The notes: a model not told the origin generated them from the letters alone. DNA of 64,000 nt from Sacculina carcini (GCA_916048095.2 OU696589.1:7455683-7519682); one strand, 5' to 3'. Positions 46,573 to 60,211 are shown, counted from the stretch's first letter. Translations and numbers: made by a program.

Positions 46573-47802
46573 CACTTGCAGCTCGATAGTGAAGCCGTCA
46601 TGACAGTGCAAGCCATTCAGTGACAGCCGACTGCATCCCTGTACTGGTGCAGATAATGTGAACTGAGGCACCTGAGAGCAGCAGGTCGGCCAGGCACGTG
46701 AGACGACCATTGAGGGTCCTCGCTCTGAGTCTGTGCAACAATGGTCTCATGCCCGCCACACTGTACCTCTCACGGAACACGTGCAACACGCCACATTGCA
46801 CGCTCAACAAGTTCAACAACGTGTCCACAGTCACACTGCCAAAAACACGCGCGCACTTTGCTTAACATAGCGCGTCTATTGAGGTACCTTTTCATTGTAC
46901 AATTGTAATTTATATTCATGCTGTATTATTTGGTAGTTCCTGGTCAATAATTGTCCTGAGAATGCACCAGCACCGCCACCGTGACCTGTACATGAGCGTG
47001 ACCTCCACACGACCCTGACCTCTACCTGACCGTTATCTGTACATAACGTGACCTCCACACGACCCTGATCTGTACATGACCGTGACCTCTACCTGACCCT
47101 GACCTCTACCTGACCGTGACCTCTACCTGACCCTGATCTGTACATGACCGTGACCTCTACATAACCGTGACCTCTACCTGACCGTGACCTCTACCTGACC
47201 GTGACCTGTACATGACCTGTACATAACCGTGACATCTACATAACTGTGACCTCTACATGACCGTGACCTCTACCTGACCGTGACCGGGTCGTCTGCACGT
47301 GCCAGCAGCACGACCAGTTCATCAAGCAGGGCGATCATATTGTGTGCAGCCGTGAGACTGGTGACGTCATCAGGCGTGTTGCCAGCTCGTTGCTGGTACA
47401 GCTGGATGAAGCAGAGGGCCGAGTTGAGCGCGTGCAACGTGGCGCGCACCACCCGCTCACAATGCGTGACCAGCAATCTAACTGCAGCATCGCTCGATAT
47501 AACTGCACACGCGCACACAAACACATACACACATACTGTTGTAGTTGAGTGAAATTTGTCTTCAAGACGCTCAATGATAAAAGATGAGACAATCAATTGA
47601 TTGCAAATAAGGACTCGCCACGGTAATTTTCTCAATTAACAATTCAGTGTGTCCGATTACTCTTACGCTTACCTCTCCACAAGTCTGCTACATGAGAAGA
47701 CTTGATGAGACCAATACTTTCCTCGATCAGCGCCACACAGCCCTCATCGTCAGGCTGGTCTCGATCAAGAGAGCGAGCAGCTTGCTCCACAATGGAGTTC
47801 AT
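44776..47802 (-). CDS. IQCB1: IQ calmodulin-binding motif protein 1-like (nephrocystin-5)
   Basis: Seven minus-strand exons: 47802-47673, 47502-47274, 46835-46672, 46482-46347, 46124-45982, 45598-45355 and 45013-44776, 427 residues, each phase matching. Exons 1-3 give a helical, armadillo-like part (TVDTLLNLLSVQCGVLHVF, LLHRLRARTLNGRLTCLADL). Exon 4 holds IQ motifs (SAVIIQAAYRGHAARL, AIVCIQTRWR), exon 5 a charged coiled coil (EEERRYRRERREKQRR), and exon 6 two more IQ motifs (SAAVVLQSWWRAQL, SAATVVQRWWRRLR). The tail is acidic and ends ESITALSHQLDMFHA, resembling the human C-terminus. IQCB1 binds calmodulin and CEP290 at the ciliary transition zone. The human protein is 598 residues, so upstream exons may be missed or lost; the start Met is uncertain. 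Exon 2's donor is repeated in an array. It is divergent with SLC35C1. Confidence 0.75.
46200..46335 (+). repeat. (GT)n microsatellite, downstream flank of IQCB1 exon 4
   Basis: About 135 bp of nearly pure GT with TATG and TACG interruptions. On the IQCB1 sense strand it reads (AC)n and starts about 11 bp after the exon 4 donor. Confidence 0.97.
46488..46571 (+). repeat. (AC)n microsatellite, upstream flank of IQCB1 exon 4
   Basis: About 80 bp of nearly pure AC. On the IQCB1 sense strand it reads (GU)n and runs into the exon 4 acceptor TTGTGACAG. Confidence 0.97.
46978..47285 (-). repeat. 17-bp repeat of the exon 2 donor (IQCB1 intron 2)
   Basis: On the sense (minus) strand the exon 2 end and donor read CACGGTCAG followed by GTAGAGGTCACG. 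The same GGTCAGGTAGAGGTCAC unit, with GGTCATGTAGAG and GGTTATGTACAG variants, repeats about 17 times through the intron. Several units keep an intact CAG-GTAGAG donor. Phase with exon 3 supports 47274 as the true exon end. Confidence 0.9.
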
Positions 47803-48438
47803 TACTGTGCTGGCTTGATCGTCGGACCAAACATAGAATGAATGATACGAGAGGAATATCGTTGATATTGTCGGCGTACTGAAGCCACTAACCAGCTATG
47901 CAAGAAGCAAGTCTGAACCACGCATTAACCACATGTACGACAGCCCACATTGACGAAATACAACAGCCATATTGTTTTGCTCAGCTACAATGTTTCCCTA
48001 TTTCCAAATCACGGTCTTCCTCAATTACTTCTACTATATTAACCATTTCGTAGTGCCCATAGAACACAGATGTCAAATCAACCATGTACTCTTTACCCGC
48101 CAACATTTTCTATCAGCATTTTGTTCTGTTGTTGTTGTTGTTATCGGTTACCGCATATAGCACAGGTTAGGCTATGATGCATTTTGTACCCTTTACCCAT
48201 CAGGAAAAACACACGTGCGCAATATACACTAATAAAATGGATCAAGTGTATCATGTGAAGAATGATTTTTCACACAAAAATTCGTGCTAAATTGACTATA
48301 ATTGTTGGACATGCGCTAGAAAAAGAATTTGACATTTGCAATTTGACGTTCCTGGTGCGGCCTATAGTAACTTGTTAAGACAGTTAACGTTGGCGTAAAT
48401 ATTTTTTGTGTTGTGCAAGCGTAAGGTATTATATTTGA
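47803..48438. other. divergent promoter region between IQCB1 and SLC35C1
   Basis: A 636-bp head-to-head spacer without repeats. The IQCB1 reading stays open a short way upstream of the chosen Met (YHSFYVWSDDQASTV), so part of it may be coding or 5' UTR. Confidence 0.5.
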
Positions 48439-49747
48439 ATGTCTGCTGATAAACAAGCTATTCTTCCTTTGGTTGAGGAAAAGCCTGTGGGAACAATGAA
48501 TACATATCAGACAAAAAGGTAATGTTCACCTTTTTCAATATCCGTTCATCGGTCTATGCGACACACTGTTTTCAATACATTTGTCATGTATTGTCATTTA
48601 TTTATTCTCATGTATCTCGTTTTCCACATGTTTGACTGGCGCTCTTATTTTACCCGTGTGGTGGAACATTATTGTTTATCCTGTAAGTGGGTCGGGTCGA
48701 ATTTATTTGTTTATGTGTTTATTGTCATTTTGTCGAAATTTTTAGTTTTTAATTTTAGTCTGTGTAAGCCTGTTGTAGCCAGTCTTGTCAATATTTGCGT
48801 TGGTATACAATGACATGCATAATAATGCTGATGCACCAATATCATGAAAGGCAAACGGCGTTATCCATTACATCATTGCTCACGTGTGTGGCAATGCATG
48901 CACGCTTAATGTGTCTGTTAAACATGCTGTTCAGTGCAAGTAGATTTCTGTAAAATGTGTGTGTGTATTGTGAGCTCACAGAATTTGTGATCCACTGGTG
49001 TGAAGTTTGATTCGTCTCTGTTGATTCTATGTTTTTCCCCAATATGACCAACACTTGTTATTAATGTCTCATGTTGTATCTGTTTAACATAGAGCACGAG
49101 ATGACTCGCTGTTCAGACAGTACATCACCATATTTGCTGTTGTCTCTGCCTACTGGTGAGTGGCTATCTCAATGTACGTGTGTATGGGCTTGAATGTGTG
49201 TGTGCTCGTCATTGTGTATGTGTATGACTCTGGTGCTTGAGTGTGTGCATGTGTGTGTGAGCGCTTTTCAGACCCTCGGGTGAAAAGCGCGATATAAATG
49301 TCTTAATGTAATGTGTATGTATGTGTGTGTATGTGTGTGTCTGGTGCTGGTTTGACTGTTTCTCTTGTTGTGGCATCTCGGTGTTTTATGTTTCCTATAA
49401 TAATTTCCGTGAGTTGCATATTAACACGTTTCACCAATCATGATAATTTGCTGATGGTCTGCATCATGATGGTGGAGTCAGGCTGGTGTCCATCACCATG
49501 GTGTTCGCCAACAAGACTCTGCTCAGTGGAGACAGTCTGCGCGCGCCATTCTTCATCACCGGCTTCCAGTGTGTCGCGACAGTGCTGCTGTGCGCCACAT
49601 TGTCTCACATTGCGCCACTTGTGTCTCGCGTCGTCACATTGCCCACGGTGCAGTTCCGTCCCCAGCTCTTGCTCAAGGTAATCACCCTGTCAATTGTGCC
49701 GCGTTCACTCAATATGATTTTCCTTTTATATCTGTGTCCCACGTGAC

Positions 49748-49780
<33 letters not shown>

Positions 49781-49789
49781 TGTGTGTGT

Positions 49790-49834
<45 letters not shown>

Positions 49835-52800
49835 GGCAGGTGTTGCCCTTGTCAGTGGTGTTTGTCGGCATGATCGTCTTCAACAACCTGTGTCTGCAGA
49901 ACGTTGATGTCTCGTTCTACTACATCGGCCGATCTCTCACCACCGTCTTCAACGTTCTCTGCTCGTTCCTCATTCTCGGTGAGATGTTTCTGTCACAAAC
50001 ATAGCGTTTATAATGTGACTCAAGCACGCCATTTTACAGGACAACTTATCACATTGTACTTATCCCTCCAGCTTCTAGTCGCATTCAATGCAAAGTTTCC
50101 CATACTGCACATTTTCTATCTGATTTGTTTAAAGTAATTTTACACAAGGAATTTCATATACGTCAAAAAAGTTTTCATTACTTATTTCAATGCACTTATT
50201 GGAATTTCTGTTAATAATTTGGTCTCTTATTTATTGTGAACAATTTTTGAATGATAATTTGTAATTTTAGAATTAGGTATTAATTTTATAAATTATAATA
50301 AATAATGTTCGTAATTTATTGTTTTATGTGTTGTATTTTGTTAAAGTTCTTGAGGTTGAGGTCACATAATATTATATCAGTCACTTATGAGACAGCGTTG
50401 TCAGAGCTGTTTTGACTGTGTGACTGGCTGATTTGGTTGGTTGCCTCTGTCAATTACTACATCGTTGTGTGCATATCATTGTTCTACTGTGTATCATTGC
50501 ACACTGGCTCAATCGTGCACGCGCTTGTTTCAGTGGTGTTCATCTTAATATCTGTGTGTGTGCGTGTTAATATGGTGATACATTCACCAGCATTGTGTTT
50601 TCAACATGGCTGGCTTTATCATTGTTTTCCTGACTCGTTCAGCAGTGTCGGCCTGTTGTTTGTCAACTGCCGTCTGATACATTATCACTGGTGTCGTGTA
50701 ACATGTTTGTGATAGAGCGTTTGTGCTCGCCGTATACTGCGGTGAATTGTGTGTTAATTGCACTGTGATTCAAGCGCTCTCACTCACAAATACAGTCAAA
50801 CATTAATATAAGACGCATCGATGAAGCGAGATAATCAGTTGGGCGTGATAGAGTCTTGAGATAGAGTCTTGAGATAGTATTGAGATAGAGTCTTGAGATA
50901 TTATTGAGATAGAGTCTTGAGATATTATTGAGATAGTCTTGAGATAGAGTCCTGAGATAGTATTGAGATAGAGTCTTGAGATAGTCTTGAGATATTATTG
51001 AGATAGTATTGAGATAGTCTTGAGATAGAGTCTTGAGATAGAGTCTTGAGATAGAGTCTTGAGATAGTATTGAGATAGAGTCTTGAGATAGAGTCTTGAG
51101 ATAGTCTTGAGATAGAGTCTTGAGATAGAGTCTTGAGATAGAGTCTTGAGATAGAGTCTTGAGATATTATTGAGATAGTATTGAGATAGAGTCTTGAGAT
51201 ATTATTGAGATAGTATTGAGATAGAGTCTTGAGATAGAGTCTTGAGATATTATTGAGATAGTATTGAGATATAGTCTTGAGATAGTATTGAGATAGAGTC
51301 TTGAGATAGAGTCTTGAGATATAGTCTTGAGATAGAGTCTTGAGATAGTATTGAGATAGAGTCTTGAGATAGAGTCTTGAGATAGAGTCTTGAGATATAG
51401 TCTTGAGATAGAGTCTTGAGATAGTCTTGAGATAGTATTGAGATAGAGTCTTGAGATAGAGTCTTGAGATAGAGTCTTGAGATATTATTGAGATAGAGTC
51501 TTGAGATAGTATTGAGATAGTATTGAGATAGAGTCTTGAGATAGTATTGAGATAGAGTCTTGAGATAGTCTTGAGATAGAGTCTTGAGATAGTATTGAGA
51601 TAGAGTCTTGAAATAGAGTCTTGAGATAGAGTCTTGAGATAGTATTGAGATAGAGTCTTGAGATAGTATTGAGATAGAGTCTTGAGATAGTATTGAGATA
51701 GAGTCTTGAAATAGAGTCTTGAGATAGTCTTGAGATAGAGTCTTGAGATAGAGTCTTGAAATAGAGTCTTGAGATAGAGTCTTGAGATAGAGTCTTGAAA
51801 TAGAGTCTTGAGATAGTATTGAGATAGAGTCTCGAGATAGAATCTTGAGATAGAATCTTGAGATAGAGTCTTGAGATAGAGTCTTGAGATAGAGTCTTGA
51901 GATAGTATTGAGATATAGTCTTGAGATAGTCTTGAGATAGTCTTGAGATAGAGTCTTGAGATAGAATCTTGAGATATAGTCTTGAGATAGAGTCTTGAGA
52001 TAGAGTCTTGAGATAGTATTGAGATAGTCTTGAGATAGAGTCTTGAGATAGAGTCTTGAGATATAGTCTTGAGATAGAGTCTTGAGATAGTCTTGAGATA
52101 GAGTCTTGAGATAGTCTTGAGATAGAGTCTTGAGATAGTATTGAGATAGAGTCTTGAGATAGTCTTGAGATAGAGTCTTGAGATAGAATCTTGAGATAGA
52201 ATCTTGAGATAGAGTCTTGAGATAGAGTCTTGAGATAGAGTCTTGAGATAGAGTCTTGAGATAATATTGAGATAGTCTTGAGATAGAGTCTTGAGATAGA
52301 GTCTTGAGATAGTCTTGAGATAGAGTCTTGAGATAGAATCTTGAGATAGAGTCTTGAGATAGTATTGAGATAGAATCTTGAGATAGAGTCTTGAGATAGT
52401 CTTGAGATAGAGTCTTGAGATAGTATTGAGATAGAGTCTTGAGATAGTATTGAGATAGTATTGAGATAGAGTCTTGAGATAGAGTCTTGAGATAGAGTCT
52501 TGAGATATAGTCTTGAGATAGAGTCTTGAGATAGAGTCTTGAGATAGTCTTGAGATAGAGTCTTGAGATAGTCTTGAGATAGTATTGAGATAGAGTCTTG
52601 AAATAGAGTCTTGAGATAGAGTCTTGAGATAGTATTGAGATAGAGTCTTGAGATAGAGTCTTGAGATAGAGTCTTGAGATAGAGTCTTGAGATAGTCTTG
52701 AGATAGAGTCTTGAGATAGTCTTGAGATAGAGTCTTGAGATAGAGTCTTGAGATAGAGTCTTGAGATATTATTGAGATAGTATTGAGATAGAGTCTTGAG

Positions 52801-55800
52801 ATAGAGTCTTGAGATATTATTGAGATAGAGTCTTGAGATAGTATTGAGATATAGTCTTGAGATAGTATTGAGATAGAGTCTTGAGATAGAGTCTTGAGAT
52901 ATAGTCTTGAGATAGAGTCTTGAGATAGAGTCTTGAGATAGTATTGAGATAGAGTCTTGAGATAGAGTCTTGAGATATAGTCTTGAGATATAGTCTTGAG
53001 ATAGAGTCTTGAGATAGTCTTGAGATAGTATTGAGATAGAGTCTTGAGATAGAGTCTTGAGATAGAGTCTTGAGATATTATTGAGATAGAGTCTTGAGAT
53101 AGTATTGAGATAGTATTGAGATAGAGTCTTGAGATAGTATTGAGATAGAGTCTTGAGATAGTCTTGAGATAGAGTCTTGAGATAGTATTGAGATAGAGTC
53201 TTGAAATAGAGTCTTGAGATAGAGTCTTGAGATAGTATTGAGATAGAGTCTTGAGATAGTATTGAGATAGAGTCTTGAAATAGAGTCTTGAGATAGAGTC
53301 TTGAGATAGAGTCTTGAGATAGAGTCTTGAAATAGAGTCTTGAGATAGAGTCTTGAGATAGAGTCTTGAAATAGAGTCTTGAGATAGTATTGAGATAGAG
53401 TCTCGAGATAGAATCTTGAGATAGAATCTTGAGATAGAGTCTTGAGATAGAGTCTTGAGATAGAGTCTTGAGATAGTATTGAGATATAGTCTTGAGATAG
53501 TCTTGAGATAGTCTTGAGATAGAGTCTTGAGATAGAATCTTGAGATATAGTCTTGAGATAGAGTCTTGAGATAGAGTCTTGAGATAGTATTGAGATAGTC
53601 TTGAGATAGAGTCTTGAGATAGAGTCTTGAGATAGAGTCTTGAGATAATATTGAGATAGTCTTGAGATAGAGTCTTGAGATAGAGTCTTGAGATAGTCTT
53701 GAGATAGAGTCTTGAGATAGAATCTTGAGATAGAGTCTTGAGATAGAGTCTTGAGATAGTATTGAGATAGAATCTTGAGATAGAGTCTTGAGATAGTCTT
53801 GAGATAGAGTCTTGAGATAGTATTGAGATAGAATCTTGAGATAGAGTCTTGAGATAGAGTCTTGAGATAGTATTGAGATAGAGTCTTGAGATAGTATTGA
53901 GATAGAGTCTTGAGATAGAGTCTTGAGATATAGTCTTGAGATAGAGTCTTGAGATAGAGTCTTGAGATAGTCTTGAGATAGAGTCTTGAGATAGAGTCTT
54001 GAGATAGTATTGAGATAGAGTCTTGAAATAGAGTCTTGAGATAGAGTCTTGAGATAGTATTGAGATAGAGTCTTGAGATAGAGTCTTGAGATAGAGTCTT
54101 GAGATAGAGTCTTGAGATAGTCTTGAGATAGAGTCTTGAGATAGTCTTGAGATAGAGTCTTGAGATAGTATTGAAATAGAGTCTTGAGATAGAGTCTCGA
54201 GATAGTATTGAGATAGAGTCTCGAGATAGTATTGAGATAGAGTCTTGAGATAGTATTGAGATAGAGTCTTGAGATAGTATTGAGATAGTCTTGAGATAGA
54301 GTCTTGGACCCAGATTTTTTCAGGTTTCTATTAAAAAATATATAAATAATAAGTGAAATTATAAATAAAATATACTATATCATTGGTGTAAATAGTTGTA
54401 TTTATTTGTCTTTATTTCACTAGGAAACACGTAAATTCTGTTTTATCCTCACGTACCACGAGGATCAAAATAATATAAAGTCAAATCGGTATAATCGGCG
54501 CAATCAGATCGACAACGCGGTGTAATTCTGTGCACCCAACTAGCACCTTATATCGCGATGTTTGACTGTGCTCTCTCTCACGTGCTTTCATCACTGGCTG
54601 CTCGATATTTGCTTTTTTCCATATGCATTTGTATATTGTATGATGTTATATATCATGGCTGTTATATTTGATGATACGGATATTATGTGCTTACTGGAAT
54701 GTGTTTGTTTTTACTCGCTGAGTTATGTCAAAGTACACATAGAAGGTCGACTATAGCTGTATAGGGGACTGTAGGGGATGGGCTTGCGGCAGGGGAGTGA
54801 CATTCATTGAGCGAGTTAACACTGTCTGTCTGTCTGACAATTGGCACAATTGACACACGCACATAGACACAAAGACAAACATATATGACGCGTAGCAGAT
54901 CGAGTTATTTCACAAGTTAGGTTTTATAATTATATAATAATATATTGTAATGTGTTATGTATAAATGTATGTCATCGGTTATAGCAGTGTTCATAGCAGC
55001 AGTTATAATGTGTGGTTTCATGTCAGCATCACACCAACACTTGTTTGATGATAAGTAGTACTCGCTAGTGATCTGATTCACTTGATCTGTTCGCTGTTTC
55101 CAATTATGTGTGTGTGTGTGTGTGTGTCGTGCTGGAAGGTCAGAGAACATGTGTGTCCAGTCTTGTGTGTTGTGCGGTGATCATCCTGGGTTTTTTGCTG
55201 GGAGTCGACCAGGAAAAAGTGGTTGGTCAGTGTCCAGGCGCCTCATCATGTCTTGTCTCTGTCATTCACTGTCGTGCTATTTCCAGCGGTCATTTTGAGT
55301 TGCCACTTTTCTTCAGTGTTGTATATATCTCATTGACAGCAGTGTTGTCTTCTACATTGGTTTTGTTTCGCACTGAATGTGCTCAATTTTCGTGAATTCT
55401 TGAGAATACCCCTGTTTGATATATCACCATTTTCCTCATATACAAATACAAAATGTTACAATAATTCGCTTGTTATTCTGGCGTTGATCATCATTGTTCG
55501 ACGTTTAACAGGCACATTGTCGGTGAACGGAGTTGTTTTCGGCGTTTTGGCCTCTTTTTTCGTCTCTCTCTACGCTATTTTCACTAAAAAGGTGCACTTA
55601 CACACACATTAACATCACACTTACACACACATGACGGTGGAAATGCAAATGCTTATGCTATAAAATACTAAAACTGTGCTTGTTTTCCTAGTATTAAATT
55701 CACTTATTTTGTGTCTGCAAAGGTATTAATATCTTGTGGTTGATTGCAAGTTCTGCGATTTGGCTTAACGTTTTCAAAACTTGTATTCAATTAATTTGTG

Positions 55801-57308
55801 TTGTTAATCTTATAATCTCCTATACTTTCTTGTGCAAATCAACTGTGTTTTTCTATTTATTTTGCACTTGCATTGTTATTGTATGTGTGGTCATTATAAG
55901 CTGCATACTAAGATATATAATTTATTACTGTGCTAACTATGGAAAGGCTACACTAAAATGTTGCGGATAGAAAAATGCATCGTATGTGTGTGTATGTGTG
56001 TGTGTGTGGCTGGTGTACTAAAGGTCACCATGTTTTGTGTGTGACATTATCCGTGTGTGTGTGCGTGTCTTGCATGCGGCTCATTGTAAATATTTATCCA
56101 GTGCTCATGTGTTCAGTGTATCATCACAAACAAAGTGGCCCGTGCTGAAGGAACTACATGTGCACAACACTTGTCGCTAAAACACACTGCCATGACAGAC
56201 ATCATTTGTATCCGTGTGTATGTATGTGTGTGTGTGTATGTGACAGTGTGCATCTCTGTGTGTCTACATGCACATACCGTAATCACACCCAAGTATATTC
56301 AGCTCCCATTTTCGTGTCAAATTTCAACATTAAAAGTTGGGGCAGCAGCATTATACTTGAGTATGTGAGAAATACCAGTTTGAAAAGTCGAATTGTGTGT
56401 AAGGCGAGATTAAATTGTGTAATAAACTAACTCCGGAAGAATTTCATCAAATTTTTGGTGACATTGATGATGATGATAATGATGACTTTGTTGAATTCTG
56501 ATTGAAATGCATAAAATGCAACTTTTTGTCAGAAATAATTTTATCTGAAAAAGGGCAGCGTTATACCCAGCGTTATACCTATATGTCCAAAAAAGACCAG
56601 TTTTTCTATTAAAACGTGGAGGCAGCATTTTACTTGGGTAATTAAGATGTTTTGTGCTTGTGTGTGTGTGTGTTAGGTGTTGTCAGTGGTTGATGGCAGT
56701 GTGTATGTGTGTGTGTGTGTGTGTGTTAGGTGTTGTCAGTGGTTGATGACAGTGTGTATGTGTGTGTTAGGTGTTACCAGTGGTTGATGGCAGTGTGTAT
56801 GTGTGTGTGTGTGTTAGGTGTTGTCAGTGGTTGATGGCAGTGTGTATATGTGTGTGTGTGTGTGTGTTAGGTATTGTCAGTGGTTGATGGCAGTGTATGT
56901 GTGTGTGTGTGTGTGTTAGGTGTTGTCAGTGGTTGATGGCAGTGTGTATATGTGTGTGTGTGTGTGTGTTAGGTGTTGTCAGTGGTTGATGGCAGTGTGT
57001 GTGTGTGTGTGTGTTAGGTGTTGTCAGTGGTTGATGGCAGTGTGTATATGTGTGTGTGTGTATGTGTGTGTGTGTGTGTGTGTGTTAGGTGTTGTCAGTG
57101 GTTGATGGCAGTGTGTGTGTGTGTGTGTGTTAGATGTTGTCAGTGGTTGATGACAGTGTGTGTATGTGTGTGTGTGTGTGTGTGTTAGGTATTGTCAGTG
57201 GTTGATGGCAGTGTATGTGTGTGTGTGTTAGGTGTTGTCAGTGGTTGATGGCAGTGTGTGTATGTGTGTGTGTGTGTATGTGTGTTAGATGTTGTCAGTG
57301 GTTGATGA

Positions 57309-57356
<48 letters not shown>

Positions 57357-57712
57357 GGTGTTGTCAGTGGTTGATGACAGTGTGTATGTATGTGTGTGTG
57401 TGTGTTAGGTGTTGTCAGTGGTTGATGACAGTGTGTATGTGTGTGTGTTAGGTGTTGTCAGTGGTTGATGACAGTGTGTGTGTGTGTGTGTGTGTGTGTT
57501 AGGTGTTGTCAGTGGTTGATGGCAGTGTGTGTGTGTGTGTTAGGTGTTGTCAGTGGTTGATGGCAGTGTGTGTATGTGTGTGTGTGTGTGTTAGGTGTTG
57601 TCAGTGGTTGATGGCAGTGTGTATATGTGTGTGTTAGGTGTTGTCAGTGGTTGATGGCAGTGTGTATATGTGTGTGTGTGTGTGTGTGTTAGATGTTGTC
57701 AGTGGTTGATGA

Positions 57713-57764
<52 letters not shown>

Positions 57765-58263
57765 GGTGTTGTCAGTGGTTGATGACAGTGTGTATGTATG
57801 TGTGTGTGTGTGTTAGGTGTTGTCAGTGGTTGATGACAGTGTGTATGTGTGTGTGTTAGGTGTTGTCAGTGGTTGATGGCAGTGTATGTGTGTGTTAGGT
57901 GTTGTCAGTGGTTGATGGCAGTGTGTGTGTGTATGTGTGTGTGTTAGGTGTTGTCAGTGGTTGATGGCAGTGTGTATATGTGTGTTAGGTGTTGTCAGTG
58001 GTTGATGACAGTGTGTGTGTGTGTGTGTGTGTGTGTTAGGTGTTGTCAGTGGTTGATGGCAGTGTGTATATGTGTGTTAGGTGTTGTCAGTGGTTGATGG
58101 CAGTGTGTATATGTGTGTGTGTGTGTATGTGTGTTAGATGTTGTCAGTGGTTGATGACAGTGTGTGTATGTGTGTGTGTGTGTGTTAGGTGTTGTCAGTG
58201 GTTGATGGCAGTGTGTATATATGTGTGTGTGTGTGTGTGTTAGATGTTGTCAGTGGTTGATGA

Positions 58264-58305
<42 letters not shown>

Positions 58306-58477
58306 TAGGTGTTGTCAGTGGTTGATGACAGTGTGTATGTATGTGTGTGTGTGTGTTAGGTGTTGTCAGTGGTTGATGGCAGTGTGTGTGTGTGTGTGTT
58401 AGGTGTTGTCAGTGGTTGATGGCAGTGTGTATATGTGTGTGTGTGTGTGTGTGTTAGATGTTGTCAGTGGTTGATGA

Positions 58478-58523
<46 letters not shown>

Positions 58524-59104
58524 GGTGTTGTCAGTGGTTGATGGCAGTGTATGTGTGTGTTAGGTGTTGTCAGTGGTTGATGGCAGTGTGTATATGTGTG
58601 TGTGTTAGGTGTTGTCAGTGGTTGATGGCAGTGTGTGTGTGTGTGTTAGGTGTTGTCAGTGGTTGATGACAGTGTATGTGTGTGTGTTAGGTGTTGTCAG
58701 TGGTTGATGGCAGTGTGTATGTGTGTGTGTGTGTGTGTGTGTATGTGTGTGTGTGTGTGTTAGGTGTTGTCAGTGGTTGATGGCAGTGTATGTGTGTGTT
58801 AGGTGTTGTCAGTGGTTGATGGCAGTGTGTGTGTGTATGTGTGTGTGTTAGGTGTTGTCAGTGGTTGATGGCAGTGTGTATATGTGTGTTAGGTGTTGTC
58901 AGTGGTTGATGGCAGTGTGTGTGTGTGTGTTAGGTGTTGTCAGTGGTTGATGGCAGTGTGTATATGTGTGTTAGGTGTTGTCAGTGGTTGATGGCAGTGT
59001 GTATATGTGTGTGTGTGTGTATGTGTGTTAGATGTTGTCAGTGGTTGATGACAGTGTGTGTATGTGTGTGTGTGTGTGTTAGGTGTTGTCAGTGGTTGAT
59101 GGCA

Positions 59105-59140
<36 letters not shown>

Positions 59141-59467
59141 TAGATGTTGTCAGTGGTTGATGACAGTGTGTGTGTGTGTGTGTATGTGTTAGGTGTTGTC
59201 AGTGGTTGATGACAGTGTGTATGTATGTGTGTGTGTGTGTGTTAGGTGTTGTCAGTGGTTGATGGCAGTGTGTGTGTGTGTGTGTTAGGTGTTGTCAGTG
59301 GTTGATGGCAGTGTGTATATGTGTGTGTGTTAGGTGTTGTCAGTGGTTGATGGCAGTGTGTATATGTGTGTGTGTGTGTGTATGTGTGTTAGATGTTGTC
59401 AGTGGTTGATGACAGTGTGTGTATGTGTGTGTGTGTGTGTGTTAGGTGTTGTCAGTGGTTGATGGCA

Positions 59468-59499
<32 letters not shown>

Positions 59500-60160
59500 T
59501 AGATGTTGTCAGTGGTTGATGGCAGTGTGTGTGTGTGTGTATGTGTTAGGTGTTGTCAGTGGTTGATGACAGTGTGTATGTGTGTGTGTGTGTGTGTTAG
59601 GTGTTGTCAGTGGTTGATGGCAGTGTGTGTGTGTGTGTTAGGTGTTGTCAGTGGTTGATGGCAGTGTGTGTATGTGTGTGTGTGTGTATGTGTGTTAGAT
59701 GTTGTCAGTGGTTGATGGCAGTGTATATATGTGTGTGTGTTAGGTGTTGTCAGTGGTTGATGACAGTGTGTATGTGTATGTGTTAGGTGTTGTCAGTGGT
59801 TGATGGCAGTGTGTGTGTGTGTGTTGTGTGTGTTAGGTGTTGTCAGTGGTTGATGGCAGTGTGTGTGTGTGTGTGTGTGTTAGGTGTTGTCAGTGGTTGA
59901 TGGCAGTGTGTGTGTGTGTGTGTGTGTGTGTTAGGTGTTGTCAGTGGTTGATGACAGTGTGTATGTATGTGTGTGTGTGTGTTAGGTGTTGTCAGTGGTT
60001 GATGGCAGTGTGTGTGCGTGTGTGTGTGTGTGTTAGGTGTTGTCAGTGGTTGATGGCAGTGTGTATATGTATGTGTGTGTGTGTGTGTTAGGTGTTGTCA
60101 GTGGTTGATGGCAGTGTGTATGTGTGTGTGTGTGTTAGGTGTTGTCAGTGGTTGATGGCA

Positions 60161-60211
<51 letters not shown>

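Noticed and set aside
46077..46616. A 179-codon minus-strand frame through the IQCB1 exon 4-5 region
   Set aside because: It runs in the wrong frame through exon 4 and across (AC)n tracts; the IQ motifs occur in another frame joined by splice sites.
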